In this document: positions 33,341-44,449 of the stretch, piece after piece | Layout of the letters: each line of letters begins with the position of its first letter | How positions within the stretch are numbered: the stretch's first letter is position 1 | Origin: Allolobophora icterica | Taxonomy: Eukaryota; Annelida; Clitellata; Crassiclitellata; Lumbricidae | Direction of reading: 5' to 3' | DNA length: 64,000 nucleotides | NCBI GenBank assembly: GCA_963556255.1 | Contig: OY744604.1 | Location: 92,043,062-92,107,061, forward strand | The notes under the pieces: generated by a model | The model's input: the letters and a program-made list of their open reading frames with translations, nothing else | What the model was told of the DNA's origin: nothing | Database searches by the model: none | Translations under genes and position numbers: made by a program

Positions 33341-34261
33341 ACACCGCCAAAATGGTCTCATGAACTCGCCGAAGAATTACACAGACCAATAGTAGGACAT
33401 TTTACAAAAAGGAAGGTTTACGTTAATGGTATCGATCAGATTTGGGCTTGTGACCTCATAGACATGCAGGCTTTCGCGGAATATAACGATGGCGTTAAAT
33501 ATTAAATTATTAGGCGTTATCGATATTTTTCAAAATACGGGTGGATTGTTCCGCTAAAAGATAAGAACGGAAAATCTGTGTTCGATGTTTTCACCAAAAT
33601 ATATTCCAGTAGCGGACGAAAACCCGAGAAACTATGGGTCGATAAAGGAAAGAAATTACACAATAAAGACGTGAAACCAATAGGAATCGATTTGTATTCT
33701 ACTGAGAGTGAAGAAAAATCATCCGTTGGAATTGAACGATGAAAGAGAAGATGTTCAAATATTTTATGGCTAATTCGACCAGAAAATCTATCGATGTTTT
33801 AGATAATATGGTTGCTCGTTATGACAGCACTAGGCATTCTTCCATAAAAATGTCTAGAAATAATAACGAGTATGAAAGCAAATGAAAGCGCTGTGTGGAT
33901 GATTTTATATGGCGGTTTACACCCAGAACCAGCTGATAAACCTAAATTTTCATAAGGCGATAAAGTCAGAATTTCCAAGAAGAAGAAGAAGACCTTCGAA
34001 AAGGCCTATGCGTCTAGATGGACGGAAGAGATCTTTACTGTATCACAAGTTCAATACACAGATCCTCCGACGTATAGGATAACAGATTATAATGGAGAAG
34101 AAATCCAGGGCACCTTTTACGAACAGGAACTACAGAAAACGAATCAGGAAATTTATAGGATAGAAAAAAATCATAAAAACACGTGGAAAGAATTCTTTCG
34201 TGAAATGGCAAGGATATCCAGAATCGTTTAATAGTTGGGTTGATAATGAAAGTTTGATAAA
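33341..34261 (+). pseudogene. int: Polinton-1 rve integrase with chromodomain, broken
   Basis: It continues the PLA2 frame to 33505 with the rve core start (DQIWACDLIDMQAF, catalytic Asp). After a frame change it shows SKYGWIVPLKDKNGK, KLWVDKGKKLH (second Asp) and EEKSSVGIER (third acidic residue, Glu). Then come ARYDSTRHSSIK and, in shifted frames, RISKKKKKTFEKAYASRWTE and an EIYRIEK...WQGYPESFNSW chromodomain-like tail ending near 34261. The integrase inserts element DNA with 6-bp duplications. At least four stops or shifts are present. The chromodomain is absent from the Polinton-2 enzyme. Confidence 0.8.
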
Positions 34262-34714
34262 TCTACATTATAATCTACGTTAGAAACTGGTGGAAAGCTC
34301 CATTTGACACCTAATATTACTACTTACTTATTACACCGACCCAGAAGCCTCCTACTGTTACTACTACTTATATTACAAATTGTAGGAAAGCAGTTCTTTA
34401 GAACTAGCCATGTAATCTAGCAGCTCAATTGGCTGTTAAGATGGGTGCCACTGGTGTGTTAAATTCTTCTGCTAAATCACCTGTTCTTTGACTCGAATAT
34501 TGTCTATGTATATTGTATATATATGTAAGTTTGAACAGTACTGCATGTATGTATATTGTGTATGTATATGTAAGTATGTGTGGATGGAGGGATGGATGGA
34601 TGGATGGATGGATGGATGGGAGACTGAAGGATGGGTTCATGTATGTATACATGTATGTATGCATGTATGTGTGGATGGATGGATGGATGGATGGATGGAT
34701 GGATGGATTGATGT

Positions 34715-34746
<32 letters not shown>

Positions 34747-35033
34747 ATGGATGGATGGATGGATGGATGGGAGACTTAGCAACATCCTGAGCTGCGTTCC
34801 TGAACGCATCCTGAATGCATACGTTCATAACACTGTACTTGCATCTACGCACGTGCCTAAGATCTGAAGGAGCTGGTTCATCTATTCCTGCAAGAAAGCT
34901 ATCGTCTACCAATCTTAACACACGCGTCAGCCATAGTTAGATATACGATTAAACAGGTAGATGAATTGAATGCATGTTGGAACTCTGTATATAGAAAAAT
35001 ATTTGTTTTCAATAAATGGGAATCTGTTAAAGA
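34262..35033. other. Non-coding right arm of Polinton-1
   Basis: No gene. It holds the GGAT tandem repeat at 34587-34769 and otherwise unremarkable AT-rich DNA between the integrase and an inserted transposon. Confidence 0.5.
34587..34769. repeat. (GGAT)n microsatellite, interrupted
   Basis: Two GGAT arrays (34587-34618 and 34674-34769) are separated by a GTAT-rich stretch. The open frames across it on both strands are low complexity. Confidence 0.9.
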
Positions 35034-38000
35034 GGTCATTCCATGTGAAATCAACCAGACCCTCCCACCTTCAACCTTAGATTTGGCTGAAACTTTTTGC
35101 ATCTGTTTGTCCACCATTTTTACATCTGTTTGTCCACTACCTGTTGAAGCTCTACAACACTAAGTTAAAAGCATTGTTTTATATGTTGTCCCACATGCGC
35201 ATAGGCCTACTTGCTGCCGAAGATGAAGCAGTTTACCTGACAGACCAACTTTGAAGACCCTTATCACCCTGAAGGCATAGAGTAATACTGTTAAGATTTG
35301 TTACATACAGAGTGAAATATATGCAGGTAACAGAAATTTAAAATTTTTGCAATTGCTTTTATTGTCTTCAATCCTACCATGCCATGAATATTAGATTTAA
35401 ATTGACAACTGCGTTTTTGGTCACTTTTACACCAATATTAGTGGGAAACTATTTGTTTCAATTCAGAATGATTTGCAGAATCAGAAAGTACACAAAACGT
35501 TGTACAAAATCACAACATTTTGCAGGCCTATGTGGATCTGTTCCAGAGATACTGGCCTCTGAACAAGTGAACATTAGGGTGGAGTGAAAAAATTTTTTTC
35601 TCGATTTTCTAATTCCAATAGTGATCAAACGTTGCCTATGGTATCACAAAATTGCTAAAAAAAATTTGACATTCCTATGTTGACGTCTTCTGCCCTCTAC
35701 CGGCGGTAAAATATTTACCATATAAAATTCTTTGAATAACGTCAATGTAGTGCATTATTTTTCTTTTTCTTGAACTGACTGTCTACGAACGGTTACAATT
35801 CATGAAATACACGTTCAAATCAGTTGCGGAAATCGCCTCTGGTGTGCTACAGGATTATATAATTGTAACCAGGGGCGTAACTTTGGTTTAAAAAGTGGGG
35901 GTACCAATTTCTTACATACAGGAAGCAAGGCGTTGACTGCGATCTGTGGGAAGGCAAAATAATAAAATATTGATTGGCATTGTTCATAAAGTGGGGGGTA
36001 CGGTTCCCCAGCCCAAAGAGTGGGGTGGGGTACGGTTACCCCTCGTTCCCCCGACAAATTACGCCTATGATTGTAACGCCTAATGAATGCAGCGACATTA
36101 CTGAAAGGAAGAAATTAGGAGAGTACCAAAGCTCTGTTCAAACAGGATGCGCCAGCATACGACTGTGACTGATGAGGAGGTTTTCCAGAGAGTAATCCAA
36201 AAGAGGTCTGAGTCTGGTTTGGGGGGCAGATCAAGAGAGGAGGCAGAGCAGCTGTGAAGGCGGGTGTTATTTAGGGCGAGGAGAATTGGAAGGTGAGACA
36301 TCAGTTTGGAGTGGAAAGCCCGGAGATAGATCTATAGAGGAGCACGAGGAGAAGGATGGAGGACCCAGCATATCCAACAGAGCACCACGCCTCTGGAACG
36401 ATCTACCCCTTGAATTCCGCAGATTCTTGGTTCCTCCATCATCATTCCAACCCGTCCTCCATCCTTCTCCTCATGTTCCTCTATAGATCTATCTCCGGGC
36501 TTTCCACTCCAAAATGAAGTCTCACCTTCCAATTCTCCTCGCCCTAAATAACACCCGCCTTCACAGCTGCTCTGCCTCCTCTCTTGATCTGCCCCCCAGC
36601 CCCGAAACCAGACTCAGACCTCTATTGGATTACTCTCTGGAAAAACCTCCTCAACAGTCACAGTCGTATGCTGGCGCATCCTGTTTGAACAGAGCTTTGG
36701 TACTCTCCTAATTTTCTTCCTTTCAGTAATGTCGCTGCATTCATTAGGCGTTACAATCATAGGCGTAATTTGTCAGGGGAACGAGGGTAACCGTACCCCA
36801 CCCCACTCTTTGGGCTGGGGAACCGTACCCCCCACTTTATGAACAATGCCAATCAATATGTTATTATTTTGCCTTCCCAGAGATCGCAGTCAACGCCTTG
36901 CTTCCTGTATGTAAGAAATTGGTACCTCCACTTTTTAGACCAAAGTTACGCCCCTGGTTACAATTATATAAGCATGTAACACACCAGAGGCGATTTCCGC
37001 AACTGATTTGAACGTGTATTTCATGAATTCTAACCGTTCGAAGACAGTCAGTTCAAGAGAAAGAAAAATAATGCACCACATTGACGTTATTCAAAGAATT
37101 TTATATGGTAAATATTTTACCGCCGGTAGAGGGCAGAAGACGTCAACATAGGAATGTCAAATTTTTTTTACCAATTCTGTGATACCATAGGCAACTTTTG
37201 ATCACTATTGGAATTTGAAATTCGAGAAAAAAAATTTTTCACTCCACCCTAGTGAACATGTCACCAAGTTCAAAATGTGTCGCGAGTGCTTCAAACCACC
37301 CCTCCATTAGGCCTATCGTCAGCCATACAATGCAGATACATGGTTATAGGCTTATGAAAATGTCATTATCAGTTACCAACGTAACAAACTACAAAATAGC
37401 AAAAATTACAGCCAAATCTGAGATAGGGTACATAGAGACCCTGTGTGATGTCACATGGACTGACCCTTCTGAGACATCTAAAAATAGCTAATATTCAGCA
37501 GAGCATCACTGCTGATTGCTTCTGAGTACAAACACCAAATGTATATAACCAGACAGCTTATGGCATGCATATTTCAGAAATATGAAGCTCAGATAAATTC
37601 CAATTGGCCATTTTCCCAATATCAGCTGGTGAAGTTGACCCCGTTCATCAGTTTAACCAAGATTAGCATGTCAGTATGAATTCATTTGAAAATTAGCACC
37701 ACAGTAAAGTACATCCAGTAGGAGCCCATTACTTGCTAATTCAAAATATGAAGAGATTAAAATGTTGTTGCTACTGCTTTCCCTCATATTGGTCTGGCAA
37801 ATACAAGAAAATACAGTTTGCGATTTCTGAGACGGCATAATTGGCAGCAGTACTGTAAAGTCTGTACTCAAGACACAGTCATCAAAACAGGCCCATTAGG
37901 TTGCCAACAACTTTCTGAATACAGCAGTGAAAACCGCAAGCCTCTATCTGCTCAACTTCTGGACTTATTTCATGTTGATATGGCTTCAGAGAACATTTCG

Positions 38001-38197
38001 CGAAATCGGATCCACATTTTCGACAATCCCACCTCATTTTAGATGGTATATCTCGATAAAATATTTGAATATTTGAATAAAATTTGGCATTTGTGCCTCA
38101 ATATGGTGGTCACACAGAAGGAAACATTTTCAGCCAAATCTAAAGTTGAAGGTGGGAAAATGTAAAAAAAAACTGTTTGATTTCACACGGAATGACC
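35034..38197. mobile_element. Candidate DNA transposon with GGTCATTCC ends
   Basis: GGTCATTCCATGTGAAATCA at 35034 and its near reverse complement ending 38197 face each other. A second matching block (CCACCTTCAACYTTAGATTTGGCTGAAA) lies just inside both ends, giving inverted repeats of about 80-100 bp. The foldback element 35575-37251 is nested inside. No clean target duplication and no recognised transposase were found. Confidence 0.5.
35575..37251. mobile_element. Foldback-type palindromic transposon, TAGGGTGG ends, 8-bp duplication
   Basis: The 1,677-bp unit is almost one perfect palindrome: about 790-bp arms from TAGGGTGGAGTG inward, with a loop of about 90 bp near 36364-36452. GTGAACAT flanks it exactly on both sides (35567-35574, 37252-37259). 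The first eight bases equal the termini of the transposon at 7092-8992, so both may use the same transposase. The inner arms and loop contain retrotransposon-like 3' coding sequence (SNRAPRLWNDLPLEFRRF), which suggests that the arms captured other DNA. Confidence 0.85.
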
Positions 38198-38199
38198 AA

Positions 38200-39319
38200 C
38201 AGGCTTCAACTGTGGCCTTCACAGATTGGACTTCCATCACATTATTAAGAAACGTCGCGTGATGTTCTATTGGCAAAAGCTCGTTCAACATCTAATCTTC
38301 TCCAAAATATTTTATGGTGTTACTTTGGAGAGCATTTCCTTTATGATTCCGAACTTCTTGTCATTTCGAATAGCAGATATAGTCTCACAACTGCCATTTA
38401 CAATCATTTTCTTAGTTTGTGCGTTTGGAATTGTATTTAATTTTCGTAGTTTGTGCTTTTGAGGTTGTGTTTATTTTTCATAGTTTGTGCTTTTTAAAAT
38501 TCGGTTTATGCAGCGTGTGTTTTACTACTGTGCAACTGGACTTGTTCTTTTTAACCTTCCAGCGTAATAAAGTGCTCATATGCTATTTCACAACGGTTGT
38601 AACGTGTATTTATTATCCGTACAAGTAAATCAAATCAAATCCGTTTTTATTTTAATAAAGTGCTCATATGCTATTTCACAACGGTTGTAACGTGTATTTA
38701 TTATCCGTACAAGTAAATCAAATCAAATCCGTTTTTATTACAACACGCAAACTGCAGATTAACAGTGACAGAAAACAACAGTTATCAGTTGAGTGTTATA
38801 AAATTTTTTATAGCACTCAACTTATATTTAATAGGCCTATCTATGTATAATGCAACATTTGCTCGGCCCAACTTCCGCTCCAGTTAAAATTCCTCCGGCA
38901 CTTATTTCCGCTCTAAAATAAAATTTCTCAAAGCTAACTTCCGGTGGACAGAATTTTTTCATGACAAGACCAAGCATATTCAGAAGGACACAAACAGACT
39001 GTCATTCAGCTTGCGTTGCATAAAGAAAACAGAGGCGTCGACTGGCGAAAGCCTTGGAACAGTTTAGACACGCTCTAAAAAGCATATATTATAATATAAC
39101 GCTACCAACGACATAGGTGGAGTAACGGTGAAGCTGGATGCCTTCGAACATTTTTTTTATTTATTTTTTTTGACGGAGAACGCGCAGGATCTTCAATAGA
39201 GAAAAGGAACACAGGAGCGATGAGAAACAAGGTGGAACTCGCACACACAGACACGTACACAGAGCACAAGCACACGTCACCGGATGACTCTGGCACAGAT
39301 ACCAGATCGTGATTCCCTG
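38200..39319. other. Polinton-1 right-end non-coding DNA with an 88-bp tandem duplication
   Basis: An 88-bp unit starting TAATAAAGTGCTCATATGC is present twice in direct tandem (38565-38652 and 38653-38740) with almost no differences, so the duplication is recent. The rest is AT-rich without recognisable genes. Confidence 0.7.
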
Positions 39320-39728
39320 TTGCGAGAACGATTGTTAATTAAAGGAAGGTCATAAAGTCGTTCATCCTAACCGTTCATTCATTCATTACAAAAACACCTG
39401 ATAACCTTAACCCCTGAAAGATACTTAGGCCTATTGCACACACACACATCTATTGCACACATACACACTGTGTGTATGTATACATGTATGTAAACATGTA
39501 TGTATACACGAATGTGTCTTAACAGCCAACGACTGCTCATTAAATGAGACCTGAAGCTGCTATTATGCGGCTATTATGTTGCTGCTGCTGCTGCTGATGC
39601 TGCTCCTGATGCAGCTCCTTATGCACATGTGATGGGGATTTGCACTGTGACTGAATTAATTAACCAATCAACAAATCAACCAACCAATCAATTGAAAAAT
39701 GTCCCAAACTGCTCCCTGGTGTACTACT
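39320..39728 (-). repeat. Polinton-1 right terminal inverted repeat
   Basis: It is the inverted counterpart of 17675-18082 and ends TACTACT at 39728 before the TACGCA duplication. The right copy has a longer CTG run (about 39578-39596) and a shorter TG tract than the left, so the two repeats have diverged mainly at simple-sequence tracts. Confidence 0.93.
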
Positions 39729-39734
39729 TACGCA

Positions 39735-40640
39735 CTTCGGTGAGGTGCAGGTTGGCAACACACCGAAGTTCAAAATACGAGTAGGTGTATGCCAAGGATC
39801 GTGCCTGAGCCCACTGTTGGACCCATTATCAGAAAACATCGGGAGAGAGGTACCTTGGGATATGTTGTATGCTGATGATCTCATTGTGGCAGATAGCTCA
39901 GCAGAGAACGCCAAGATAAGCTTCACTGGTTGGCAGAAGGCACTGGAGAGCAAGGGACTAAAAAATGAATACAAACAAAAACAAAACTCATGGTTTGCTC
40001 AAGGACAGATGAGGACGTGGCGATTATAGGTGGTGGAAATGTGCTGAAACAAGTGGAGGTCTTTCAATACCTGGGTTCGATAATGAATGCTAAAGGAGGA
40101 GGCGAGGAGGAGGGGAGCAAGATGTCAAAAATACAATAAAAGTAGACTGGTAGAAGTGGAGGGATTTGTTTGGTGTGCTGTGTGATCGCAAGATCTCAAT
40201 TCGCCTGAAGGGAAAGATATACAATACAATGATAAGACCGGTATTGATTTTTGGAGCAGAAGCATGGACGCTGAGGGGGAAGGAGGAGGAACTTCTGATG
40301 AGAACTGAGATGAGGATGCTATTATGGATACTTCGGGTGTCACTGAAAGACAAGAAAAAAAGAGAATATCCGGAAAACACTCGGATTGGCCTGTGTATCC
40401 GACGAGGTGCGCGAAACCTGATTGAGGTGGTATGAACATGTTGAGCGGGCGGAGGAGGATAGTAACATCAAAAGAATCATGAAAGCGGAGGTGCATGGAC
40501 ACCGCAGCCGAGTACGCCAGAGGACGAGATGAATAGACATGGTTCAGCAGGACCTCTTGCTTCTGGGCCTGAAAAAAGGAAGACACAGGAGATCGAGTGG
40601 GATGGAGACAGAGGATCCGTGTGGCTGATCCCTCCCCAAC
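39735..40640 (+). pseudogene. Endonuclease/RT-type retrotransposon, part 3' of Polinton-1
   Basis: This is the continuation of the RT at 17520-17674: KFKIRVGVCQGSCLSPLL, then MLYADDLIVA (catalytic YADD), then in other frames GAEAWTLRGKEEELL and WILRVSLKD, ending with the family's usual tail IRVADPSPTRD at about 40648. Several stops and frameshifts interrupt it. The retrotransposon was therefore in place before Polinton-1 arrived. Confidence 0.8.
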
Positions 40641-40677
40641 GAGGGACTAATCCCAGCCTGAAGGCAAAGAAGGAGAA

Positions 40678-41054
40678 GTGGAAGAAGAAGAAGAAGAAGA
40701 AGAAGAAGAAGAAGAAGAAGAAGAAGAAGAAGAAGAAGAAGAAGAAGAAGGAGAAGAAGAAGAAGAAGAAGAAGAAGAAGAAGAAGAAGAAGAAGAAGGA
40801 TAAGAAGAAGAAGAAGTAAGAAGAAGAAGAAGAAGAAGGAGAAGAAGAAGAAGAAGAAGAAGAAGAAGAAGAAGAAGAAGAAGAAGAAGAAGAAGAAGAA
40901 GAAAAAGAAGTAGAGGAAGAAGAAAAGAAGAAGAAGGAGAAGAAGAAGAAGGAGGAGGAGGAAGACAAAGACGACGAAGGAGAAGGAAAAGGAAGAAGAC
41001 GAAGAAGAAGACGAAGGAGGAGGAGGAGGAGGAAGAAGAAGAAGAAGAAGAAGA
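40678..41054 (+). repeat. (GAA)n polypurine tract of about 375 bp
   Basis: Nearly pure A/G sequence, mostly GAA triplets with GGA and AAA variants, follows directly after the retrotransposon C-terminus. It probably grew from that element's simple-repeat tail. Long Lys/Glu or Ser/Leu/Phe frames across it on either strand are artefacts. Such tracts can form triplex DNA. Confidence 0.95.
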
Positions 41055-41082
41055 AACCAATTCGTTTCTATCAAAAAGCAAT

Positions 41083-41830
41083 TCAGTCTTCATGGAGTAT
41101 TAGTGCCTTCGTCATCCAACGTACTCTGTGAAGGGCACCAGGCTTGCGAACCGCTGCTGAACTGCTCAATTCCACCATGGATGCCGCGAGTTGGAGAAAT
41201 TCTCGATAATCATCTCGAGGATGGCCAAGTTGATGCTGTTCAGCAATGAACTCCTTCAATTTGTCAGACGTAGACATCAATGGCATTGGTCGAGGCTTTG
41301 GTAAATTTAGTTGATGGTGGGACAGGTTGGACCATTTATATTTAAATCGCTTGAAGAGCACAATGACGTCAGGCCTAATTGATGGACAAACTCTACCAAG
41401 GTACAATAAGCTTACAATGCATCAGACAACAGAACATCACACTTGTGATTGTCTAAAAGCCATCCCCAGCAGATGGCTTTCTCTCAAGCGAGTACAGGCT
41501 CCGTTAACTCTGCCGGTGTTTGAGGCTGTTGTTTCAAAGCACATGTCGATAACAAATGCATCGCACTGTCATGACTTCAAAAGGTACACAACTGCTACCG
41601 CTGCTGTATGTCCTGACCTACAAGACAACTTTGGCACACCCAGAAACATTAGTACATGTACTTCCTTCAACTAGAGAAGAAATCAGGACTGGCAGTCTGT
41701 CCGCTTTGTTCGCGTCTACTCCAGTGATGTCAGAGATAACAGCTTGTCATCCCAGTTCACGACAGATTTACAGTACAGGCTCAAAAATCATCCTTGGTTT
41801 GCTGGGCAGCTTCACTGCGAGAATGATTCT
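41083..41830 (-). pseudogene. Remnant of the same transposon protein family as at 7422-8082
   Basis: The minus frame 41406-41083 contains FIAEQHQLGHPRDDYREFLQ and RKPGALHRVRWMTKALI, a segment that precedes the KVWF...WYLSEEL half in this marine-invertebrate transposon protein family. More N-terminal pieces are detectable in shifted frames up to about 41830. No terminal repeats were found around it. Confidence 0.4.
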
Positions 41831-41834
41831 TTGA

Positions 41835-42772
41835 CGGTGAACGGTATTTTTTTTAGAGAGCACTGCTGAAAATGTGATCAGCCTATTTCGTTGACTAGAG
41901 AATTTACGTAAAACTATTGCAAAATGCACATTGAAGCCAATAAATCTTGATTTTTTATGTTTTCTATTTTCTTCGTGCTTGAAAAATTATTCACATAAAC
42001 AATAAGGTTATATGTTGACAGTTTTGGTTGATTGCACTATTTAAGAGCTTTCTAATGGTACTAAGCATGTTATTGTGGGATCAAAGTGTGGTCCTCTGAC
42101 AATTTTAAAACTCAGAAACGTAATGTGTAATTTAGGACAAATTACACTAATTCTATGAACCTTGGGTGACCCATACTTATCTTTGAAATGTCATAAAATT
42201 TTGCAGGTGTTCTTATGGAACCATACATAAACTTTTTAGAGGGAGTGCATCAAAAGTTTTTCATTAATAATTTTTTTCTTGTTTGTCTTGGGACAATACT
42301 GAGGAAGGCCAATTCAGACTGTGACCCAATGGGACCTGGTAGAACAGTAGGAATAGATTACCGAAAATTATGGACCTGCAAGGTTTATCTGCTATGCTCA
42401 CCTAATGTATTTGTTTATAACGCTGTAAATAAAAAATAAATAAAAAATAAATATAAAATATAACTACGAAAATATTTTTACCGATAATGCAGTGATATTC
42501 AGTACAACGCATTCAATTTCAATTCCGTATATCTGAAGTGCATAATTTGGTCCCATATATGCACTCGGGACCAAATTAAAAAACTGCCAACGTGGTTTTT
42601 TGCGTGCACAACACCATTCTGAACATTTTAAATACATTTGCCAAGATTATCCCCAAAATTATGACAATCTTGAAATTTATGACAATCTTGAAATTTTTTT
42701 ACATTTGCCTACGGACTATAGGTTGAACAAAGACGAATTAATTAATTAATGATTCCCTGAATAATATTCTAG
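41835..42772. other. Intron sequence, no gene recognised
   Basis: AT-rich. A 74-codon frame at 42215-42439 ends in an A-rich stretch with repeated AATAAA, which may be a degenerate retrotransposon or processed-transcript 3' end, but no motif was recognised. Confidence 0.4.
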
Positions 42773-42938
42773 GTCAGCTGCCTCGATAACAACCCCTCGA
42801 ACAAACACAGATTTTGTGGAACCACTACCTACCCCATTGACTTCTACCAGTGCAGTCAAGTCCTTGTTTGGTTCCACAGCGATGGATCTAACAATTTTCT
42901 GGGATTCAACCTCGAATATAATGTCTATCCAGAGTCAG
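42773..42938 (+). CDS. CUB-domain exon 4 (second half of CUB2)
   Basis: The exon carries the second CUB half with HRFCGTTTYPIDFYQC (third and fourth Cys), VLVWFHSDGSNNFLGFNLEY and a short tail. Splice sites are TATTCTAG| and CAG|GTTAGT. It is exactly as long (166 bp) as exon 13564-13729 and has the same phases, so it completes CUB2 begun at 15372-15556. The 27-kb intron between them holds Polinton-1. Confidence 0.88.
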
Positions 42939-43264
42939 GTTAGTACTTAGGTGATGTGATTTAAGCAATTCAAATTTACTCGATAGATAGGGCAAAAAGT
43001 GTAAAATGATATAGCATGGTGACAGATGGAACAGGCGTACAGGTAAAGAAAGATGCGTTACTACATTGACCAGTTGTAGCAAAATTTAATGTGGTCGTCG
43101 CTTATTCTTCATGTCCAAAGTCCATTCGTTGACCGATTAAGCCGCTGCTTTGAGTTTGCCATCTCAAAACACCGCCGTTTTCACATTTAGTTACATCAGA
43201 ACGAAGTCAAGAGTCGTAAACCGGTGAATAAGCGCGGTCGAAAATAATGATTGTCCATAGGTCT
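42939..43264. other. Intron, nothing recognised
   Basis: Ordinary AT-rich intron sequence. No coding frame or repeat. Confidence 0.4.
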
Positions 43265-43353
43265 AACCGCATACCTACATACATACATAAATACATACAT
43301 ACATACATACATACATAGTTACATACATACATACATACATATATACATACATA
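43265..43353. repeat. (ATAC)n microsatellite, left of the mariner-like element
   Basis: ATAC/CATA tetramers, which resume at 44249-44330 on the other side of the transposon. The element inserted into a pre-existing microsatellite. Confidence 0.9.
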
Positions 43354-44246
43354 CATTGTGTCCCGATGAAAAGTAGACCCCAAGAAAAGTGTCATAACTC
43401 GGTCAAAACGTTTAGCATTTGCCTGACATTTTAGAAACAACACTAGCCATGTTACCACCAAATAGTAACGCCGTTTGGACATGTTCGTGCGTTTGTCAAG
43501 TCTATCAACGTTTGAGATGCAGTACTGAAAAGGGGACATTTCCAACATACAAATTTTTGACAAACGTTTGGGGGTCAACTTTTCATCGGGTGGCACTTCA
43601 CACTCAACAAGAGAGTGCCCCTGCGCACCGAGCACGTGAGACCATTGCTCTGCTGTCCCGGGAGACACCCGACTTCATATCCCCGCAGCTGTGGCCGCTC
43701 AATAGTCCAGACCTCAATCCAGTTGACTATCAAATCTGGAGTGAGACCATTGCTCTGCTGTCCCGGGAGACATCCGACTTCATATCCCCGCAGCTGTGGA
43801 CGCCCAGCAGTCCAGACCTCAATCCAGTTGACTGACTATCAAATCTGGAGTGTACTGGAGGAGCGCGTTTGTCGTTACCGCATTCGTGACGTCGATCACC
43901 TGATTGAAGAGTGGCAGCTGGTTGCCCACGTGATCATCGACCGGGCCATCAAACAGTGGCGTCCACGTCTACGGTAGTGTGTCCGTGAACAAGGAGGACA
44001 TTTTGAACACCAGCTGTGTCTGAACATCGCTTCCTTGTGGTTCTTGTATGTTGGAAATTTCCCCTTTTCAGTACTGCATCACAAACGTTCATAAACTTGA
44101 CAAACTCACCAACATTTCCAGACGGCGTTAAGATTTGATGGTAATATGGCTACTGTTGTTGTGTTTAAAATTTCAGGCAAATGCTACAAGTTTTGGCCGA
44201 ATTATGACACTTTTTCTTGGGGTCTACTTTTCATCGGGACACAGTG
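43354..44246 (+). mobile_element. Tc1/mariner-type element with long inverted repeats
   Basis: The 893-bp element is flanked by TA on both sides (43352-43353, 44247-44248). Inverted repeats of about 200 bp start CAYTGTGTCCCGATGAAAAG and reach to about 43560 and 44040. A C-terminal transposase remnant lies between. TA duplication and the transposase type place it with Tc1/mariner; the long repeats are unusual for that group. Confidence 0.85.
43560..43978 (+). pseudogene. Tc1/mariner transposase C-terminal remnant with internal duplication
   Basis: The frame shows DFISPQLWPLNSPDLNPVDY, the SPDLNP motif beside the third catalytic acidic residue, and ends RIRDVDHLIEEWQLV and IDRAIKQWRPRLR. A 105-bp tandem duplication (43636-43740 and 43741-43849) repeats the SPDLNPVDY segment. 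The second copy has 4 extra bases that shift the frame. The N-terminal DNA-binding domain and the first catalytic Asp are missing. Confidence 0.8.
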
Positions 44247-44248
44247 TA

Positions 44249-44330
44249 CATGCATACATACATACATACATACATGTACATACATACATACATACATACA
44301 TACATACATACATACATACATACATACAAA
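44249..44330. repeat. (ATAC)n microsatellite, right part
   Basis: Continuation of the microsatellite at 43265-43353, beyond the transposon. Confidence 0.9.
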
Positions 44331-44449
44331 CATAATTATAGTATCATATACACATACACATGTATACATACACTTCCTCATGTTGACTCCAGTTCAACAC
44401 GGCTGTCATAATTTCTCATACTATTTACTATTTGGGGGTATTCTGACGT

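Larger units (their letters stand above)
17675..39728 (-). mobile_element. Polinton/Maverick element 1 (complete ends, decayed genes)
   Basis: The element is about 22.05 kb. It begins AGTAGTA and ends TACTACT, has inverted terminal repeats of about 408 bp, and is flanked by a perfect 6-bp duplication TACGCA (17669-17674 and 39729-39734). Six-base duplications, AG...CT ends and long terminal repeats are the published hallmarks of Polintons. Between the ends lie recognisable genes for PolB, integrase, packaging ATPase, cysteine protease, jelly-roll capsid proteins, PLA2-like protein and fibres, all with stops or frameshifts. Late and structural genes read on the minus strand; PLA2/integrase reads on the plus strand. 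Other transposons have since inserted at 18.1-20.2 kb and 35-38.2 kb. Confidence 0.93.

Noticed and set aside
34425..34921. ORFs of repeated SIHP / WMDG units
   Set aside because: Translations of the GGAT microsatellite.
40477..41093. Poly-Lys, poly-Ser/Leu and poly-Phe ORFs of up to 176 codons
   Set aside because: They follow the GAA/TTC tract and exist in all frames of the repeat.
41556..41834. Plus-strand ORFs at 41.3-41.8 kb as genes
   Set aside because: The minus strand carries recognisable transposon-protein pieces; the plus-strand frames are shadows without motifs.
43265..44330. CRISPR-like array in the CATA repeats
   Set aside because: Uninterrupted tetranucleotide repeats without spacers, in animal DNA.
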